The notes: a model not told the origin generated them from the sequence alone. Shown: positions 9,046-18,612, counted from the stretch's first letter. The stretch is DNA of 64,000 nucleotides from Asaia bogorensis_B (GCF_900465315.1 NZ_UBIX01000014.1); one strand, 5' to 3'. Numbers and translations: made by a program.

Positions 9046-9282
9046 ATGACCGCAGAATTAGCCAACGACACTTTGGATATTGCCGAAGCAAAGGCTCAAC
9101 GTCGCCTGCGCTATCGTATGATTGCTATGGTCGTGGGCGTCGTCATGTTTCACGTCTGTCTTGCCTGGGCCATTGCGGGCACGTCGGTCGACATGCAGGA
9201 CCATTTCCACACGAATTACTGGGCTCTGAGCGCCACACTTTTCTGGGCGATCTTCGCCGTTTACAATATGAGCGTCTCGTAA
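9046..9282 (+). CDS. Small membrane protein of unknown function
   Basis: A 78-residue protein with a good Shine-Dalgarno (GGGAGAG) six bases ahead of ATG 9046; the frame opens earlier (8941), but this start fits best. Residues about 1-25 are charged, then two hydrophobic segments follow (MIAMVVGVVMFHVCLAWAIAG and the segment ending FWAIFAVYNMSVS), separated by a His-rich polar loop (MQDHFHTNYW). The topology suggests a two-helix inner-membrane protein. Its last 22 bases overlap the 3' end of the convergent glycosyltransferase gene. No family recognised; possibly a lineage-specific small protein. Confidence 0.6.
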   Translation: MTAELANDTLDIAEAKAQRRLRYRMIAMVVGVVMFHVCLAWAIAGTSVDMQDHFHTNYWALSATLFWAIFAVYNMSVS

Positions 9283-10379
9283 GGGTTTTCCTTGCGGGAG
9301 CGGCGTTGTGATGCGTTCATGACCTGCCCATAGATGACCTCATAACGGTCGATCATCGTCTCATGGCTGAAAGCGGCTTCGGTCCTATGGCGGGGGATCG
9401 ACCTGTTGATGTCGAGAGCCTCTCTGATCGCTACCGAAAGACCGGATACATCCTCAGGCGCAGCATAGCGTCCGGCCTCTTCGCCGATGACCTCTCGTAC
9501 CGCGCCTTGATCGAACGAGGCCACTGGCAACCCGCTCGCCATGGCCTCGACAGCGATCAGACCAAAAGGCTCATCCCAGCAGGGTGTAAACAGCAACAGT
9601 GCGGCCTGTTGCATTTCATCCGACAGGGCTGCACCTTCCAGAACACCGCCATACGTGATGCCCTCTCCCAATTCGGGTGCGATCTCCTGATCGAAATAGG
9701 CCCTGTCCTCCAGATACCCGAAGAGACGAAGCGATATATTGGCGCGTTTTGCGGCTGCGATGGCAAGATGCGGCCCCTTGTTGCGCGTTATCCGCCCGCA
9801 CCAGATGGCGTGGGCGCCCCCTGAAGCACTGAAGGGCCAGCAGGCCATATCGATCCCGTTATGTACAACCAGGCTCTCAGGCGGAATGGCCTGCCCCCAC
9901 CATGATATGTTCTGTCGGGCGGATGTCACTGTGACATGGTGGGTATCACTCAGCGTGTCGCGCACCACGCCGTGTATGGCGTCAAATGGCGGGACATGCA
10001 GCGACGTCACGCAAGGCAGGCCGGTACGTTTTGCTTCCTGCATCACAAAGCGATGGAGGGAGTTGTTATGAACAATGTCATACTGTCCCGAAAAAATCCG
10101 GTGGCGGGCCGCGCCAAAGGCCTTGTCGAGAACGGTGTAGAGCTCCGGATGGGGGTTCGTATTCTCCCAAGGGTAGTCGCGGTCATAGTGAACAGGCAGC
10201 AAGGGGTCGATCGTAAAGGCGGGATCGCTGTCACCCGCAGCGAAAAGCGTGACGTCATGCCCTCGCGCCATCAGGCCTCGCGCAAGATGAAAACTATGCG
10301 CCTCCATGCCGCCCTTGAATGGTTCGGCAATCGGGTGGCGCGGATGCGCCACCAGGGCAATGCGGAGCGGGCGGTTCAT
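9261..10379 (-). CDS. Glycosyltransferase family 4 (GT-B)
   Basis: Retaining GT-B enzyme of 372 residues. The N-terminal Rossmann domain has the acceptor-side GGMEAHSFHLARGLMARGHDVTLFAAGD. The C-terminal donor domain has the E-x7-E element in PCWDEPFGLIAVEAMASGLPVASFDQGAVREVI, which binds the nucleotide-sugar. No signal peptide, so cytosolic or membrane-peripheral. Last of four same-strand glycosyltransferases (13986 to 9261), 12 bases after the GT2 gene. Donor and acceptor cannot be read from sequence. Confidence 0.88.
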   Translation of the reverse strand: MNRPLRIALVAHPRHPIAEPFKGGMEAHSFHLARGLMARGHDVTLFAAGDSDPAFTIDPLLPVHYDRDYPWENTNPHPELYTVLDKAFGAARHRIFSGQYDIVHNNSLHRFVMQEAKRTGLPCVTSLHVPPFDAIHGVVRDTLSDTHHVTVTSARQNISWWGQAIPPESLVVHNGIDMACWPFSASGGAHAIWCGRITRNKGPHLAIAAAKRANISLRLFGYLEDRAYFDQEIAPELGEGITYGGVLEGAALSDEMQQAALLLFTPCWDEPFGLIAVEAMASGLPVASFDQGAVREVIGEEAGRYAAPEDVSGLSVAIREALDINRSIPRHRTEAAFSHETMIDRYEVIYGQVMNASQRRSRKENPYETLIL

Positions 10380-10391
10380 GATGACGACCCG

Positions 10392-11411
10392 TCACTCGGC
10401 CGCGATGGCGACAGGGTTCACCGCATCGGGGCGTAAAGAGCCAGGCGGTACTGGCAGGGGCGGGGCAGTTTCAGTCGGTCGCAGCGGAGCGAGAGCGGCT
10501 TCACGTGTCGCCTGACGCTGCTCAAGAATTCTGATGACCGAGGCCGTATTGGCATAAGGCTGATGAGCCTGCTGTCCTGTCAGGGCCAGATCGTCTGCAT
10601 TGGGTGCACGCAGAATACGGATAGGCTGTCCGGGCGTGTCATCGATTAGCCCCATGAGCCGGAAGGCGTGAAGCCAGTGGCCCATGGTCCGGTAGCCCCA
10701 TTTGCTCTCGAAAATCTCGGCGTTCCGAACAACCGTCTCGAGATGGTGAACGGGCGGCATATGGTGTGTGTGGTGCTGATGATAGACGCGTGCGCCGTTG
10801 ACCCAGGCCAGGGCATTGCCGGCCAGAGTGAAACCTTTGGCAAAATCCGTGTCCTCACCGCCATAGCCGGTGAAGCCTTCGTCGAACCCGCCAGAACTCG
10901 TGAAGCGTGTCTTGCGAATGGCGAAATTGAGCGACCAGAAGCAGCGATAATCCGGGCAGGCTTCCACCCCGTAGGCCGGTGGCCCGCGTCGGTCGGAATG
11001 GCGCTCGCTGACGGCTTCGAAAGCGGCATAGGTCCAACCTTCATCATTTGCTCCAGCTGGGAGGTACATGACCTCACCCATCAGCAGTCCGTCGCAGGTT
11101 TCCAGCGCATCGCGATAATCCCGCAGGCAATGCGGTGCCGGGATACAATCGATATCAAGAAATACGAGAGCCTCACCGATGGCTTCCGATGCCGCAAGAT
11201 TACGCGCGGCAGACAGATTCATCACCCCGGCAGGGGCAAGGATCTGACGCACGGGAAAATCCACCTCTGGCAGGTTTTCGTAGGGCGTATCCTGCATTAC
11301 GATAACGATGAATTCGTCAGGCTGGATGCTCTGGCGCGACAGACCGAGCATCATGTTGGCCAGATGGCTGGCGCGCCCTCTGGCGAGAGTCAGAACCGAA
11401 AGCGTGTTCAT
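10392..11411 (-). CDS. Glycosyltransferase family 2 (galactosyltransferase-related, GT-A)
   Basis: GT-A enzyme of 339 residues starting with the nucleotide-binding strand SVLTLARGR. The metal-binding DxD is in VFLDIDCIP (about residue 97), and a Glyco_transf_7C-like motif GGFDEGFTGYGGEDTDFA (about residues 173-190) contains the probable catalytic acidic residues. A His-rich stretch (YHQHHTHHMPPVHHLE) follows. The last 40 residues are proline-rich. Its ATG overlaps the stop of the preceding glycosyltransferase by 4 bases. Family clear, sugar specificity unknown. Confidence 0.85.
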   Translation of the reverse strand: MNTLSVLTLARGRASHLANMMLGLSRQSIQPDEFIVIVMQDTPYENLPEVDFPVRQILAPAGVMNLSAARNLAASEAIGEALVFLDIDCIPAPHCLRDYRDALETCDGLLMGEVMYLPAGANDEGWTYAAFEAVSERHSDRRGPPAYGVEACPDYRCFWSLNFAIRKTRFTSSGGFDEGFTGYGGEDTDFAKGFTLAGNALAWVNGARVYHQHHTHHMPPVHHLETVVRNAEIFESKWGYRTMGHWLHAFRLMGLIDDTPGQPIRILRAPNADDLALTGQQAHQPYANTASVIRILEQRQATREAALAPLRPTETAPPLPVPPGSLRPDAVNPVAIAAE

Positions 11412-12556
11412 GGCAGGAAGCTTTCATGCGCGGTGGCGCCGGTCATAGTGGAAGGGGGCTCATTCCAGAGGCGGGCAATCAGGGTTTCAAGCCAGTGCGC
11501 AACACCCTCGGCGGGACGATCATCTATGGCGCTGCGCTGAATGCCGGGCCGATGGTTCAAATAGGTCTCTTCCAGCGCTTTTGCCCAGGCAAGCGCCGAG
11601 GCCGGCATGTGCTGGCGTGTAACGGCCATATGGGCGGCTTCGAGGCACTCGGCCTTGCGACGCTGTTCATCGAAATAGCGCCATTCAGGAATAGCGAGCC
11701 ACGGCTTGCCCGCGGCGAGAATTTGCTGGCAGGTCGTATTGCCTGTGCTTGCAATGATGCAATCGGCCGCGGCGATATAGTCTGTCGCGTTCGATACCCA
11801 CCCGCGATGAAGAATATTGCCAGGCTCTGTTGCGTGCCAGTCGCGTTCTAGCGCGCCGATTGTGACCCACAGGGCATCGGGGCGGTGGCGTGCGCCGACC
11901 GTGATGGGGGCCAGAGTGAAACCCGATCCGCCGCCGCCCGTCATGACAAGGATCATTTCCCTGTCGGGGGCGATGCCGATGCGCTGTCGGGCCACTTCCT
12001 TTTCTGGCAGGATTTCGGGCTTGCCGAGGCCACCGGCAAAGAAAATCTGCTGTAGCCGTGAGGTCGTCCATTCAGGTTGTGCAAGCTGGGCCGAAAACGG
12101 CGCCAGCAGACCGACTGCGCCATCATAGGCAGCCTGATGACCCTCGTCGTCACGGTCGCCATGTTGCAGGATCTTGATATGCGGCACACTGCACAGGCGG
12201 CAAAGTTGGGCAATTTCGGCCGAAACATCGCAAATCATCAGGGCCGGGTCTGCCTCGACAAACCACGCCACTATCTGCCCCATAGCCTGCCGTATGCCGG
12301 GCCAGCCAAGCGGCGCACAATGTAGGGTGCGCGGTGTGGGCATATCCGCCAGCGCTACGTTTTCCGCTCCGGTCGCTTCGAAAAGCGACGGAATGACGGT
12401 CAGGCTGACATGAGCGGGTAGGTCAGGAAACAGATCGGCGCGGGCACAGAAAATGCGTACCGGGCGCGTATCGGGCAGAGCGTTGATGATCGCGAGACAG
12501 CGCTCCGCATGACCTCGACCCTGATGATGCACGAAATAACCAATAGGGCGCGTCAT
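11408..12556 (-). CDS. GT-B glycosyltransferase (MurG/GT28-like)
   Basis: Glycosyltransferase of 382 residues. The glycine-rich loop GYFVHHQGRGHAERCLAI at the N-terminus and the C-terminal ASTGNTTCQQILAAGKPWLAIPEWRYFDEQRRKA resemble MurG/MGT-type enzymes that use UDP-sugars. ATG 12556 is chosen because it overlaps the upstream stop by 4 bases (ATGA) and has AGGA nine bases before it; a second ATG three codons upstream (12565) is possible. Second gene of the four-gene cassette. No transmembrane segment is seen. Confidence 0.8.
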   Translation of the reverse strand: MTRPIGYFVHHQGRGHAERCLAIINALPDTRPVRIFCARADLFPDLPAHVSLTVIPSLFEATGAENVALADMPTPRTLHCAPLGWPGIRQAMGQIVAWFVEADPALMICDVSAEIAQLCRLCSVPHIKILQHGDRDDEGHQAAYDGAVGLLAPFSAQLAQPEWTTSRLQQIFFAGGLGKPEILPEKEVARQRIGIAPDREMILVMTGGGGSGFTLAPITVGARHRPDALWVTIGALERDWHATEPGNILHRGWVSNATDYIAAADCIIASTGNTTCQQILAAGKPWLAIPEWRYFDEQRRKAECLEAAHMAVTRQHMPASALAWAKALEETYLNHRPGIQRSAIDDRPAEGVAHWLETLIARLWNEPPSTMTGATAHESFLP

Positions 12557-13986
12557 GCGGACCATCCTGACAGTTGCGGCTGGGTTGCGCTGTCAATCAG
12601 CTGGGAAAACGCCGGCAAGGGAAGAACCGATGGCGCGATGCTGCCCGACGGCAAGACAGTAGTTGCAAGCCTGCGCGGGGCAGGGCGTGCCATACGCTGA
12701 CGGTGGCGTCCAAGCTTGCGGTAGAACGCGACAGAGTCTGCGGCGTAGTTTTCCCAGCCCAGGAGCGCCTGATGTCTGGTGGCTGAGCCTGAAAGCCGTG
12801 CCCATAGTTCAGGCGACGACAGCAGATGGTTCAGGCTTTCCGTCAGGCTGTCTGATGAATCAGGGGAAAAGAGCAGGCCATGCCCCAGTCTGGCGATGAT
12901 ATCGACCGGGCCGCCCCGATTTGTGGCAAGAACGGGCAGTCCGACCGAGGCCGCTTCGAGCAGGGTCAGACCGAAGGGTTCGTGACGCGCCGGATTGACA
13001 AAAACGCCTCTCGTATGAGCCGCAAACCGGTAGAGGCTGGCAACATCATGCGCCTCATGAGCGGCAGGTAGCGCGAACTGCGCCTCCAGCCCCGCTGCAT
13101 GGCGGATATGATGCAGTTGCGCGATTACACCGGCTTCTTCCGTGCCGGGTTGCACACCGGCATGTTGCCCCGCGAGAATGACCAGATTGGCGCGCTCGCG
13201 CAGGCCAGGATCACTTGCATAGGCCTGAGCCAGGAGGACAAGGTTCTTCTTCTCGACAGCGCGGGCGATTGCCAGAATGACGGGGCGATCAGGATGGGCC
13301 AGATGGCGGGCGATAAAGGTCCGTCCTTGCGCGGCGGGTGCGGGATCGAGCGTGGGGACGCCGGGTGTGATCTGGCGCAGACGTGAGCGGTTGAGCGCGA
13401 CGCCGTAGCGGGGGATCTGGTGGCTCGCCTCATCGCGGGTTGAAACGATGATGCCATCGGCCTGAGCGATGGCGCTTCGCTCCATGGCGATACGTGCGTG
13501 CAAAGCCGGGCAGTTGCGCCCTCCCGCCTGCAATTTGTCGATGCCTAGTGCATGGGGTGTGTAGATGACGGGAATATTCAGCTTTTGCGCAAGAGCTAGA
13601 CCAAGCTGGGCAGCATCGGCAAAATGCACATGAATAGCGTCGTAACGCTGGTCCGGGCGGCTGGCATGGCGCAGCAGGGCTTCAGTCAGGTCAGGAAGGT
13701 CCGCAAGAGCGGCATCTTTTTCGCGGTAAGGCGAGGCAGGAGCACCGATGCGCTGGATCGTGATCTTGTCCGAGACACATTCGATTTCCTGATCATGGAT
13801 CAGACCAAGTGTTTCATTACGAAAACGTCTCGTAATGATTGTGATATGATCAACGTCGGGACGGGCAGCCTGTGCATTGGCTGCCTCGAGCACATAAGCG
13901 ATATGACCGCCCGTATCAGGCGTAATTCCGTAGGTAACCGGGGGCGCGCGAAGACAGCCACCCAGCGCAATGTGAAGTATATGCAC
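12553..13986 (-). CDS. Glycosyltransferase family 4, sucrose-phosphate-synthase-like
   Basis: GT-B enzyme of 477 residues. The N-terminal region has DTGGHIAYVLEAANAQAAR, close to the DTGGQ loop of sucrose synthases and sucrose-phosphate synthases. The donor site has ARHEPFGLTLLEAASVGLPVLATNRGGPVDII, again the SPS-type pattern. A C-terminal extension of about 40 residues is rich in Ala, Pro and Arg. Lacking an SPP-type phosphatase domain or neighbour, it may instead transfer glucose or mannose to another acceptor. First gene of the four-glycosyltransferase cassette that follows the tre/glg genes on the same strand. Confidence 0.85.
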   Translation of the reverse strand: MHILHIALGGCLRAPPVTYGITPDTGGHIAYVLEAANAQAARPDVDHITIITRRFRNETLGLIHDQEIECVSDKITIQRIGAPASPYREKDAALADLPDLTEALLRHASRPDQRYDAIHVHFADAAQLGLALAQKLNIPVIYTPHALGIDKLQAGGRNCPALHARIAMERSAIAQADGIIVSTRDEASHQIPRYGVALNRSRLRQITPGVPTLDPAPAAQGRTFIARHLAHPDRPVILAIARAVEKKNLVLLAQAYASDPGLRERANLVILAGQHAGVQPGTEEAGVIAQLHHIRHAAGLEAQFALPAAHEAHDVASLYRFAAHTRGVFVNPARHEPFGLTLLEAASVGLPVLATNRGGPVDIIARLGHGLLFSPDSSDSLTESLNHLLSSPELWARLSGSATRHQALLGWENYAADSVAFYRKLGRHRQRMARPAPRRLATTVLPSGSIAPSVLPLPAFSQLIDSATQPQLSGWSA

Positions 13987-14242
13987 GCGTCACCTCGCTC
14001 ATGGGGCGATGTAACGTTTTCGGGAGAGAACGGGTTGCGCCGCCTAGGGACTCATTCCTCGTCCCGTTTCCTCGTGTGGCGCTTGGGAGACTCTCGCAGA
14101 AACACGCGTAGTTTTGCGAAGCCGATCGCGCATGGTTGCCCATGTCAGTCTCACGCGGCAGGACGTCCTGCGGGGATAGGGATGTGTATGCCCAAAGGTG
14201 GGCGACAGGCATCATTGTCCGAGCCTGTCGAGTGAGGAAAAA
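13987..14242. promoter_or_regulatory. Intergenic region between treY and the glycosyltransferase cassette
   Basis: A gap of 256 bases in an otherwise close-packed minus-strand series, so a promoter for the glycosyltransferase cassette is likely here. It contains a perfect 14-bp palindrome GCAGGACGTCCTGC (14158-14171), not followed by a T-run in either direction, which fits an operator better than a terminator. No gene seen. Confidence 0.4.
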
Positions 14243-16852
14243 TCAGTCCCGATTGATCAGGATATCAATTGGTGGGCGGCCATTGAGATAACCCAGCGAG
14301 AAAGCACCGGCCTCGGGCGCGATGCCGTCATGCAGCAGGCTGCGCCAGGCGCCCTGAACAGGGAGCATCGTCTCGCTCAGGCCACGATGGTGAATGCATA
14401 GTCCTTCATCCGGCGCCAGCCCCATTGTCAGCCGCGGCGCAATGATGAGACAGGAGCCTTCCATCGTTTGCCGCTGGAAGGCAATTGCATGCTCTGCCAG
14501 AGGGCCTGTAGCAATGAGTGGCAGATAGCGCCCAGAAGCAAAGAGATCCGTGTTCTCAAGGCGGAGAGCCAGAACGGTTTCGATCAATGCCTGCTTGATG
14601 CGGCTATTCTTCCACCCGGCGCTGCTTTGGGAAAAGGGCAGGGCTTCATCGAGCATTGCCCGATGGGTGGGATAATCGACGGGTCGGCGGTTATCCGGAT
14701 CGACAAGGCTGAAATCCCAGGTTTCACGACCCTGATAAAGGTCAGGAACACCGGGGCTGGTCATGCGCAGCAAGGTCTGTGACAGGCTGTTGAGCGTAGC
14801 AGCCGGGCTGATGCGCTCGACATAGGATGACAGGCCTTTGCCAAAGTCTCCGGTCATGCAGCGATGGGCGAAATCCAGACAGGCTTTTTCATAGGCCTCG
14901 TCAGGATTGCTCCACCCGGTCTGGCTGCCGGCTTCACGCAGTGCCTTGGTCAGATAGGCGTCGATACGTTCGCTGTAATCGCTGAAACCAGCCTCATTTA
15001 GGGGCCAGGAAGAAATCAGCGTCTGGAAAATGAAATAGGCATCGGCTGATATGGGTGAGGGACCATGGGCAGTCTTTTCAAGGAAAGCCTGACTTTGGTC
15101 CAGCCAGCGCCGCGCCGTTTCAGGCCAGTTGGCCGCGGGCTCACTGAGAACCATGAGCCGAGCCCGTCCATCTTCCCCGCGCTTGTGGTCATGCGTTGCG
15201 GTGGTAAGGAGTGCCTGGGGGTGGTTAGCCAGACGCTCGATATTCATGCTGTGAAAGCTCTTCACAGGGGCTGCGAACCGATCGGGGCTGCAACCGACAT
15301 CGTTACGCGAGAGGAGGCGGGCATAGCGATAGAACGCTGTATCCTCACCTGCCTTGGCCGTGAGAGGCGCTGTGAGATGCTCGAAGCGTTCGAGAATATC
15401 CTGCCGTTCCGTCGTGTCGATCCGGGCATCGGCAAGGTACTGGCAAATCTGGTCCAGTATCTCGTGCTGATAGACGGGCAAAATCTGCTGTGCTGCGAGA
15501 CGTGCCCTGTCGATGGCGCGAAAATCGGCACCGGAATCACCACCATCGGCGAAATAGCTGCGATAGACCGGAAAGACGGTCAGAAGGGCGCGCAGGGCAA
15601 CGCCAATGGCGTGCGGCGTAAGGTCACGACCCGACGGGAACTGCCCCGCAAGCCGCGCTGTCAGCGCCTCGAAATCGCCCACGAATGAAGTGTCGAGTTT
15701 TTCATGCCGGGCCCCGTGCTCGACGGTTTCAAAATCGGCCGGACCGTAAGCGGACCACAATTCGGTGAGTGGTGCCTCGCCACGTGGGTCATGAAGGGCA
15801 AGATCAACCTGCTCGAGAAAGTCGTAGCCAGTCGTCCCCGTGACCGGCCATTCCAGTGGCAGGATTTCGTTCTTCTGGAGGATCTTCTCGATAAAGAAAG
15901 GTGCCTGATCGCGCAGACCTTCCGGGCGTTCCCGCCGCAAAGTGTCCAGACGGGCGCGAAGTCTCGTGCAGTATTCCGCCGGGCGAGCGAGGCCATCGAT
16001 ATGATCCACGCGCAAGCCGTCGATCAGGCCTTCACGATAGAGCTCGAAGACGAGTTTATGCGCGTCATCAAACACGTCCTTGCGGTCCATACGCAGGGCA
16101 ACGAGAGAGGTAACATCGAAAAAACGGCGCCAGTTGACCAGATCGCCTGCAACACGCCACCAGGCCAGACGGTAGTGCTGCACCTCAAGCAGGGCTTCCA
16201 GTCTCTCCCGCCCGCTTTTGCTGTCAGGGGTGATCAGCTCATTGAGTTTCGCAAGGGTCTCATCGGTCATGGCCGATGTCCCTGCGCTTCCGGCCTCGGC
16301 AAGCAATGAGGCTTCGCTTTGTGCGGATAAAGGATAGAACTGATCGCCGTAATGGATGGCGAGATGGTTGGACGCCTCATGAAGCGCGATCTTCAGATCA
16401 CCGCTCCTGATGGTGTCATCAAGGGGATCGCCGAGAAAAGGCAGCAACACCTTGTTGTGCAGCATCGGGTTGGCCGGTGACCAGTCGATGTCGAAATGCT
16501 GGGCATAGGCGCTGTCGCGCCCGTGGCGCAGGACATCCATCCACCAGTGGTTGGCGCAGCCGACCCCCATATGGTTGGGGACAATATCAAGAATAAGCCC
16601 CATGCCTTTGTCACGCAGCGCCGCAACCAGATTTTTTAGCCCTTCGATACCGCCACGATCAGGGTCGATCGTGTGGCAATCGACCGTGTCATAGCCGTGC
16701 ATGGAGCCGGCGGTGGAGGACAGGAGCGGCGATGCATAGACATGGCTGATCCCGAGCTTTCTGAAATACGGAACCAGCGGGACGGCGTCATTGAGGGTGA
16801 ATTCACGATGAAATTGCAGCCGCAGGGTTGCTGTCAGAGGCAGATAGGTCAT
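14243..16852 (-). CDS. treY: Malto-oligosyltrehalose synthase (TreY)
   Basis: Cytosolic GH13 enzyme of 869 residues that isomerises the reducing-end alpha-1,4 bond of maltodextrin to alpha,alpha-1,1, making maltooligosyl trehalose. Markers: LRLQFHREFTLNDAVPLVPYFRKLGISHVYASPLL, GSMHGYDTVD, ILDIVPNHMGV, GLRVDHIDGLARP (nucleophile Asp), FFIEKIL (acid/base Glu) and TTATHDHKRGED. ATG 16852 has GGAG eight bases upstream; a GTG at 16861 overlapping the treZ stop is also possible. It acts with TreZ, encoded immediately upstream, to release trehalose from glycogen or maltodextrin. Confidence 0.95.
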   Translation of the reverse strand: MTYLPLTATLRLQFHREFTLNDAVPLVPYFRKLGISHVYASPLLSSTAGSMHGYDTVDCHTIDPDRGGIEGLKNLVAALRDKGMGLILDIVPNHMGVGCANHWWMDVLRHGRDSAYAQHFDIDWSPANPMLHNKVLLPFLGDPLDDTIRSGDLKIALHEASNHLAIHYGDQFYPLSAQSEASLLAEAGSAGTSAMTDETLAKLNELITPDSKSGRERLEALLEVQHYRLAWWRVAGDLVNWRRFFDVTSLVALRMDRKDVFDDAHKLVFELYREGLIDGLRVDHIDGLARPAEYCTRLRARLDTLRRERPEGLRDQAPFFIEKILQKNEILPLEWPVTGTTGYDFLEQVDLALHDPRGEAPLTELWSAYGPADFETVEHGARHEKLDTSFVGDFEALTARLAGQFPSGRDLTPHAIGVALRALLTVFPVYRSYFADGGDSGADFRAIDRARLAAQQILPVYQHEILDQICQYLADARIDTTERQDILERFEHLTAPLTAKAGEDTAFYRYARLLSRNDVGCSPDRFAAPVKSFHSMNIERLANHPQALLTTATHDHKRGEDGRARLMVLSEPAANWPETARRWLDQSQAFLEKTAHGPSPISADAYFIFQTLISSWPLNEAGFSDYSERIDAYLTKALREAGSQTGWSNPDEAYEKACLDFAHRCMTGDFGKGLSSYVERISPAATLNSLSQTLLRMTSPGVPDLYQGRETWDFSLVDPDNRRPVDYPTHRAMLDEALPFSQSSAGWKNSRIKQALIETVLALRLENTDLFASGRYLPLIATGPLAEHAIAFQRQTMEGSCLIIAPRLTMGLAPDEGLCIHHRGLSETMLPVQGAWRSLLHDGIAPEAGAFSLGYLNGRPPIDILINRD

Positions 16853-16857
16853 GCGCG

Positions 16858-18612
16858 TCACTCCAGTCCGGCCACCAGACTGCCGGGTGGCAGTTCTTCA
16901 ACGGCGCGTCGCGCTGCCGAGCTATAAAGGAGCGTGGCAGGTTCGGAAATCTTGCAGGTTTCATGGTCCGAAAGATTGATGGCGATCGACAGGATTGATC
17001 CATCGTCGAGTTTCCAGCGCGCTATTACCGATTTGTCGCCTATCACGCTGGCATCGAGGCTGTGCACATTCGAGAGCCTTGGGACAAGAAAGCGTTTGCG
17101 CAGGGAGAGGAGACTATGGGTGCGGTCAAGCCAGATACGCCCATCCAGCGTGGCGCGCTCATCACGATCCGGGCGCGACTGGTCGAAGGTCGAGAGCGCA
17201 TTGGGGTCAGGGATGGTCTTGCGCTTTTCCGGATCCTGAAACAAGGCGAATTTGGCAAATTCCTTGCGTCGGCCCTCACGCACTGAGTCAGCCAGTTCAT
17301 CATGGAAATCGCAGAAGAATAGGAAGGGTGTGGTGCAGCCCCATTCCTCCCCCATGAACAGCATCGGGACCATCGGACACAGCAGCAAAAGAGCATAGGC
17401 CGCATGGAGGGCTTCGGGCGCTGCGAGTGAAATCAGACGCTCACCCATGGCACGGTTGCCGGTCTGGTCATGGTTTTGCAGGAACAGGATGAATTTGGTT
17501 GCGGGCAGGTCACCGCTCGGCATGCCGCGTTTCTTGCCCGAATACGGGTTCATCTCTCCCTGATAGGCAAATCCCTCATGCAGCACGCGGGCAAGTATGC
17601 GCGTGGGGTTATCGGCGAACATTTCATAATAACCCTCCTTCTCCCCCGTGAGCATGACATGCAGCACGTTATGGCCGTCATCATTCCATTGGGCGGTATA
17701 CCCATCACGCAGGAGGCCTGCGTCGTTATTTTCGTTCTCAAGAATGAGATGCACGTAGCGACCGGGTTCGATTGTTCCGGTGACGCGCTTGCGCAGCTTG
17801 CCGAACCACGCATGGTCGGTAATGGCCGAGGCCGCATCGATGCGCACGCCGTCAAACCGGAATTCCATCAGCCAGTAGAGCACATTGTCGATGAAGAAAT
17901 CGGCCACTTCAGGCTTGGCAAAGGCAATGCCAGTCCCCCAGGTGGAATTGTTATCGTGATCGAAAAACGCTTCCGCGTAGTCGTGCAGAAAATTCCCGTC
18001 CGGGCCGAAATGGTTATAAACCACATCCAGCAGCACCATCATGCCTTTGGCATGGGCCGTGTCGATGAGCCGCTTCAGCGAGTCAGGGTCACCATAGGCC
18101 TGCGTCGGGGCGTAGGGCAGGACACCATCATACCCCCAGTTCCGCGTCCCGCCGAAGCTGTTGACGGGCATGATCTCGATTGCCGTAATCCCCAGCGCCT
18201 TGAGTTCGTCCAGACGATCACGCACGCCATCAAAACCGCCGAGCAAGCCGGCATGGAGCTCGTAAATGACGGCTTCGACCCAGGGGCGGCCAGCCCAGTT
18301 CCGTGTTTTCCAGATATAGGAAGATGGGTCTGTCACCACGCTCGGACCATGCACGCCGTCCGGCTGACTACGGCTGGCCGGATCGGGAACGGCAAGATCG
18401 TCCCGTACGCGATAGCGATAGCGGGCACCTGACGGACATGACGTTGTCAGGGTGAATGTACCGTCAGGTTCGGCCTGCATGGGCAGGGGCGCCTGATTCT
18501 CCAGTTCGAGGCTGACGGCCTTGCATGACGGCGCCCAGAGCGCGAAACGTGTTGTTCCGTCACTCTGGGGGGTGGCACCAAAACGGGTCTGGTAGAGATA
18601 CGCTTCTGGCAT
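16858..18612 (-). CDS. treZ: Malto-oligosyltrehalose trehalohydrolase (TreZ)
   Basis: GH13 hydrolase of 584 residues that releases trehalose from maltooligosyl trehalose. It has an N-terminal CBM48/E-set-like domain (RFALWAPSCKAVSLEL), then the barrel with GITAIEIMPVNSFGGTRNWGYDG, LLDVVYNHFGPDG, FDGVRIDAASAI (nucleophile), LILENENND (acid/base) and FLQNHDQTGNR (transition-state His-Asp). The Shine-Dalgarno GGAGG precedes the ATG at 18612. It follows glgB by 23 bases and precedes treY, so one transcript is likely. Confidence 0.95.
   Translation of the reverse strand: MPEAYLYQTRFGATPQSDGTTRFALWAPSCKAVSLELENQAPLPMQAEPDGTFTLTTSCPSGARYRYRVRDDLAVPDPASRSQPDGVHGPSVVTDPSSYIWKTRNWAGRPWVEAVIYELHAGLLGGFDGVRDRLDELKALGITAIEIMPVNSFGGTRNWGYDGVLPYAPTQAYGDPDSLKRLIDTAHAKGMMVLLDVVYNHFGPDGNFLHDYAEAFFDHDNNSTWGTGIAFAKPEVADFFIDNVLYWLMEFRFDGVRIDAASAITDHAWFGKLRKRVTGTIEPGRYVHLILENENNDAGLLRDGYTAQWNDDGHNVLHVMLTGEKEGYYEMFADNPTRILARVLHEGFAYQGEMNPYSGKKRGMPSGDLPATKFILFLQNHDQTGNRAMGERLISLAAPEALHAAYALLLLCPMVPMLFMGEEWGCTTPFLFFCDFHDELADSVREGRRKEFAKFALFQDPEKRKTIPDPNALSTFDQSRPDRDERATLDGRIWLDRTHSLLSLRKRFLVPRLSNVHSLDASVIGDKSVIARWKLDDGSILSIAINLSDHETCKISEPATLLYSSAARRAVEELPPGSLVAGLE

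Noticed and set aside
17470..18432. Plus-strand frame of 320 codons opposite treZ
   Set aside because: Antisense shadow of a well-supported GH13 enzyme.
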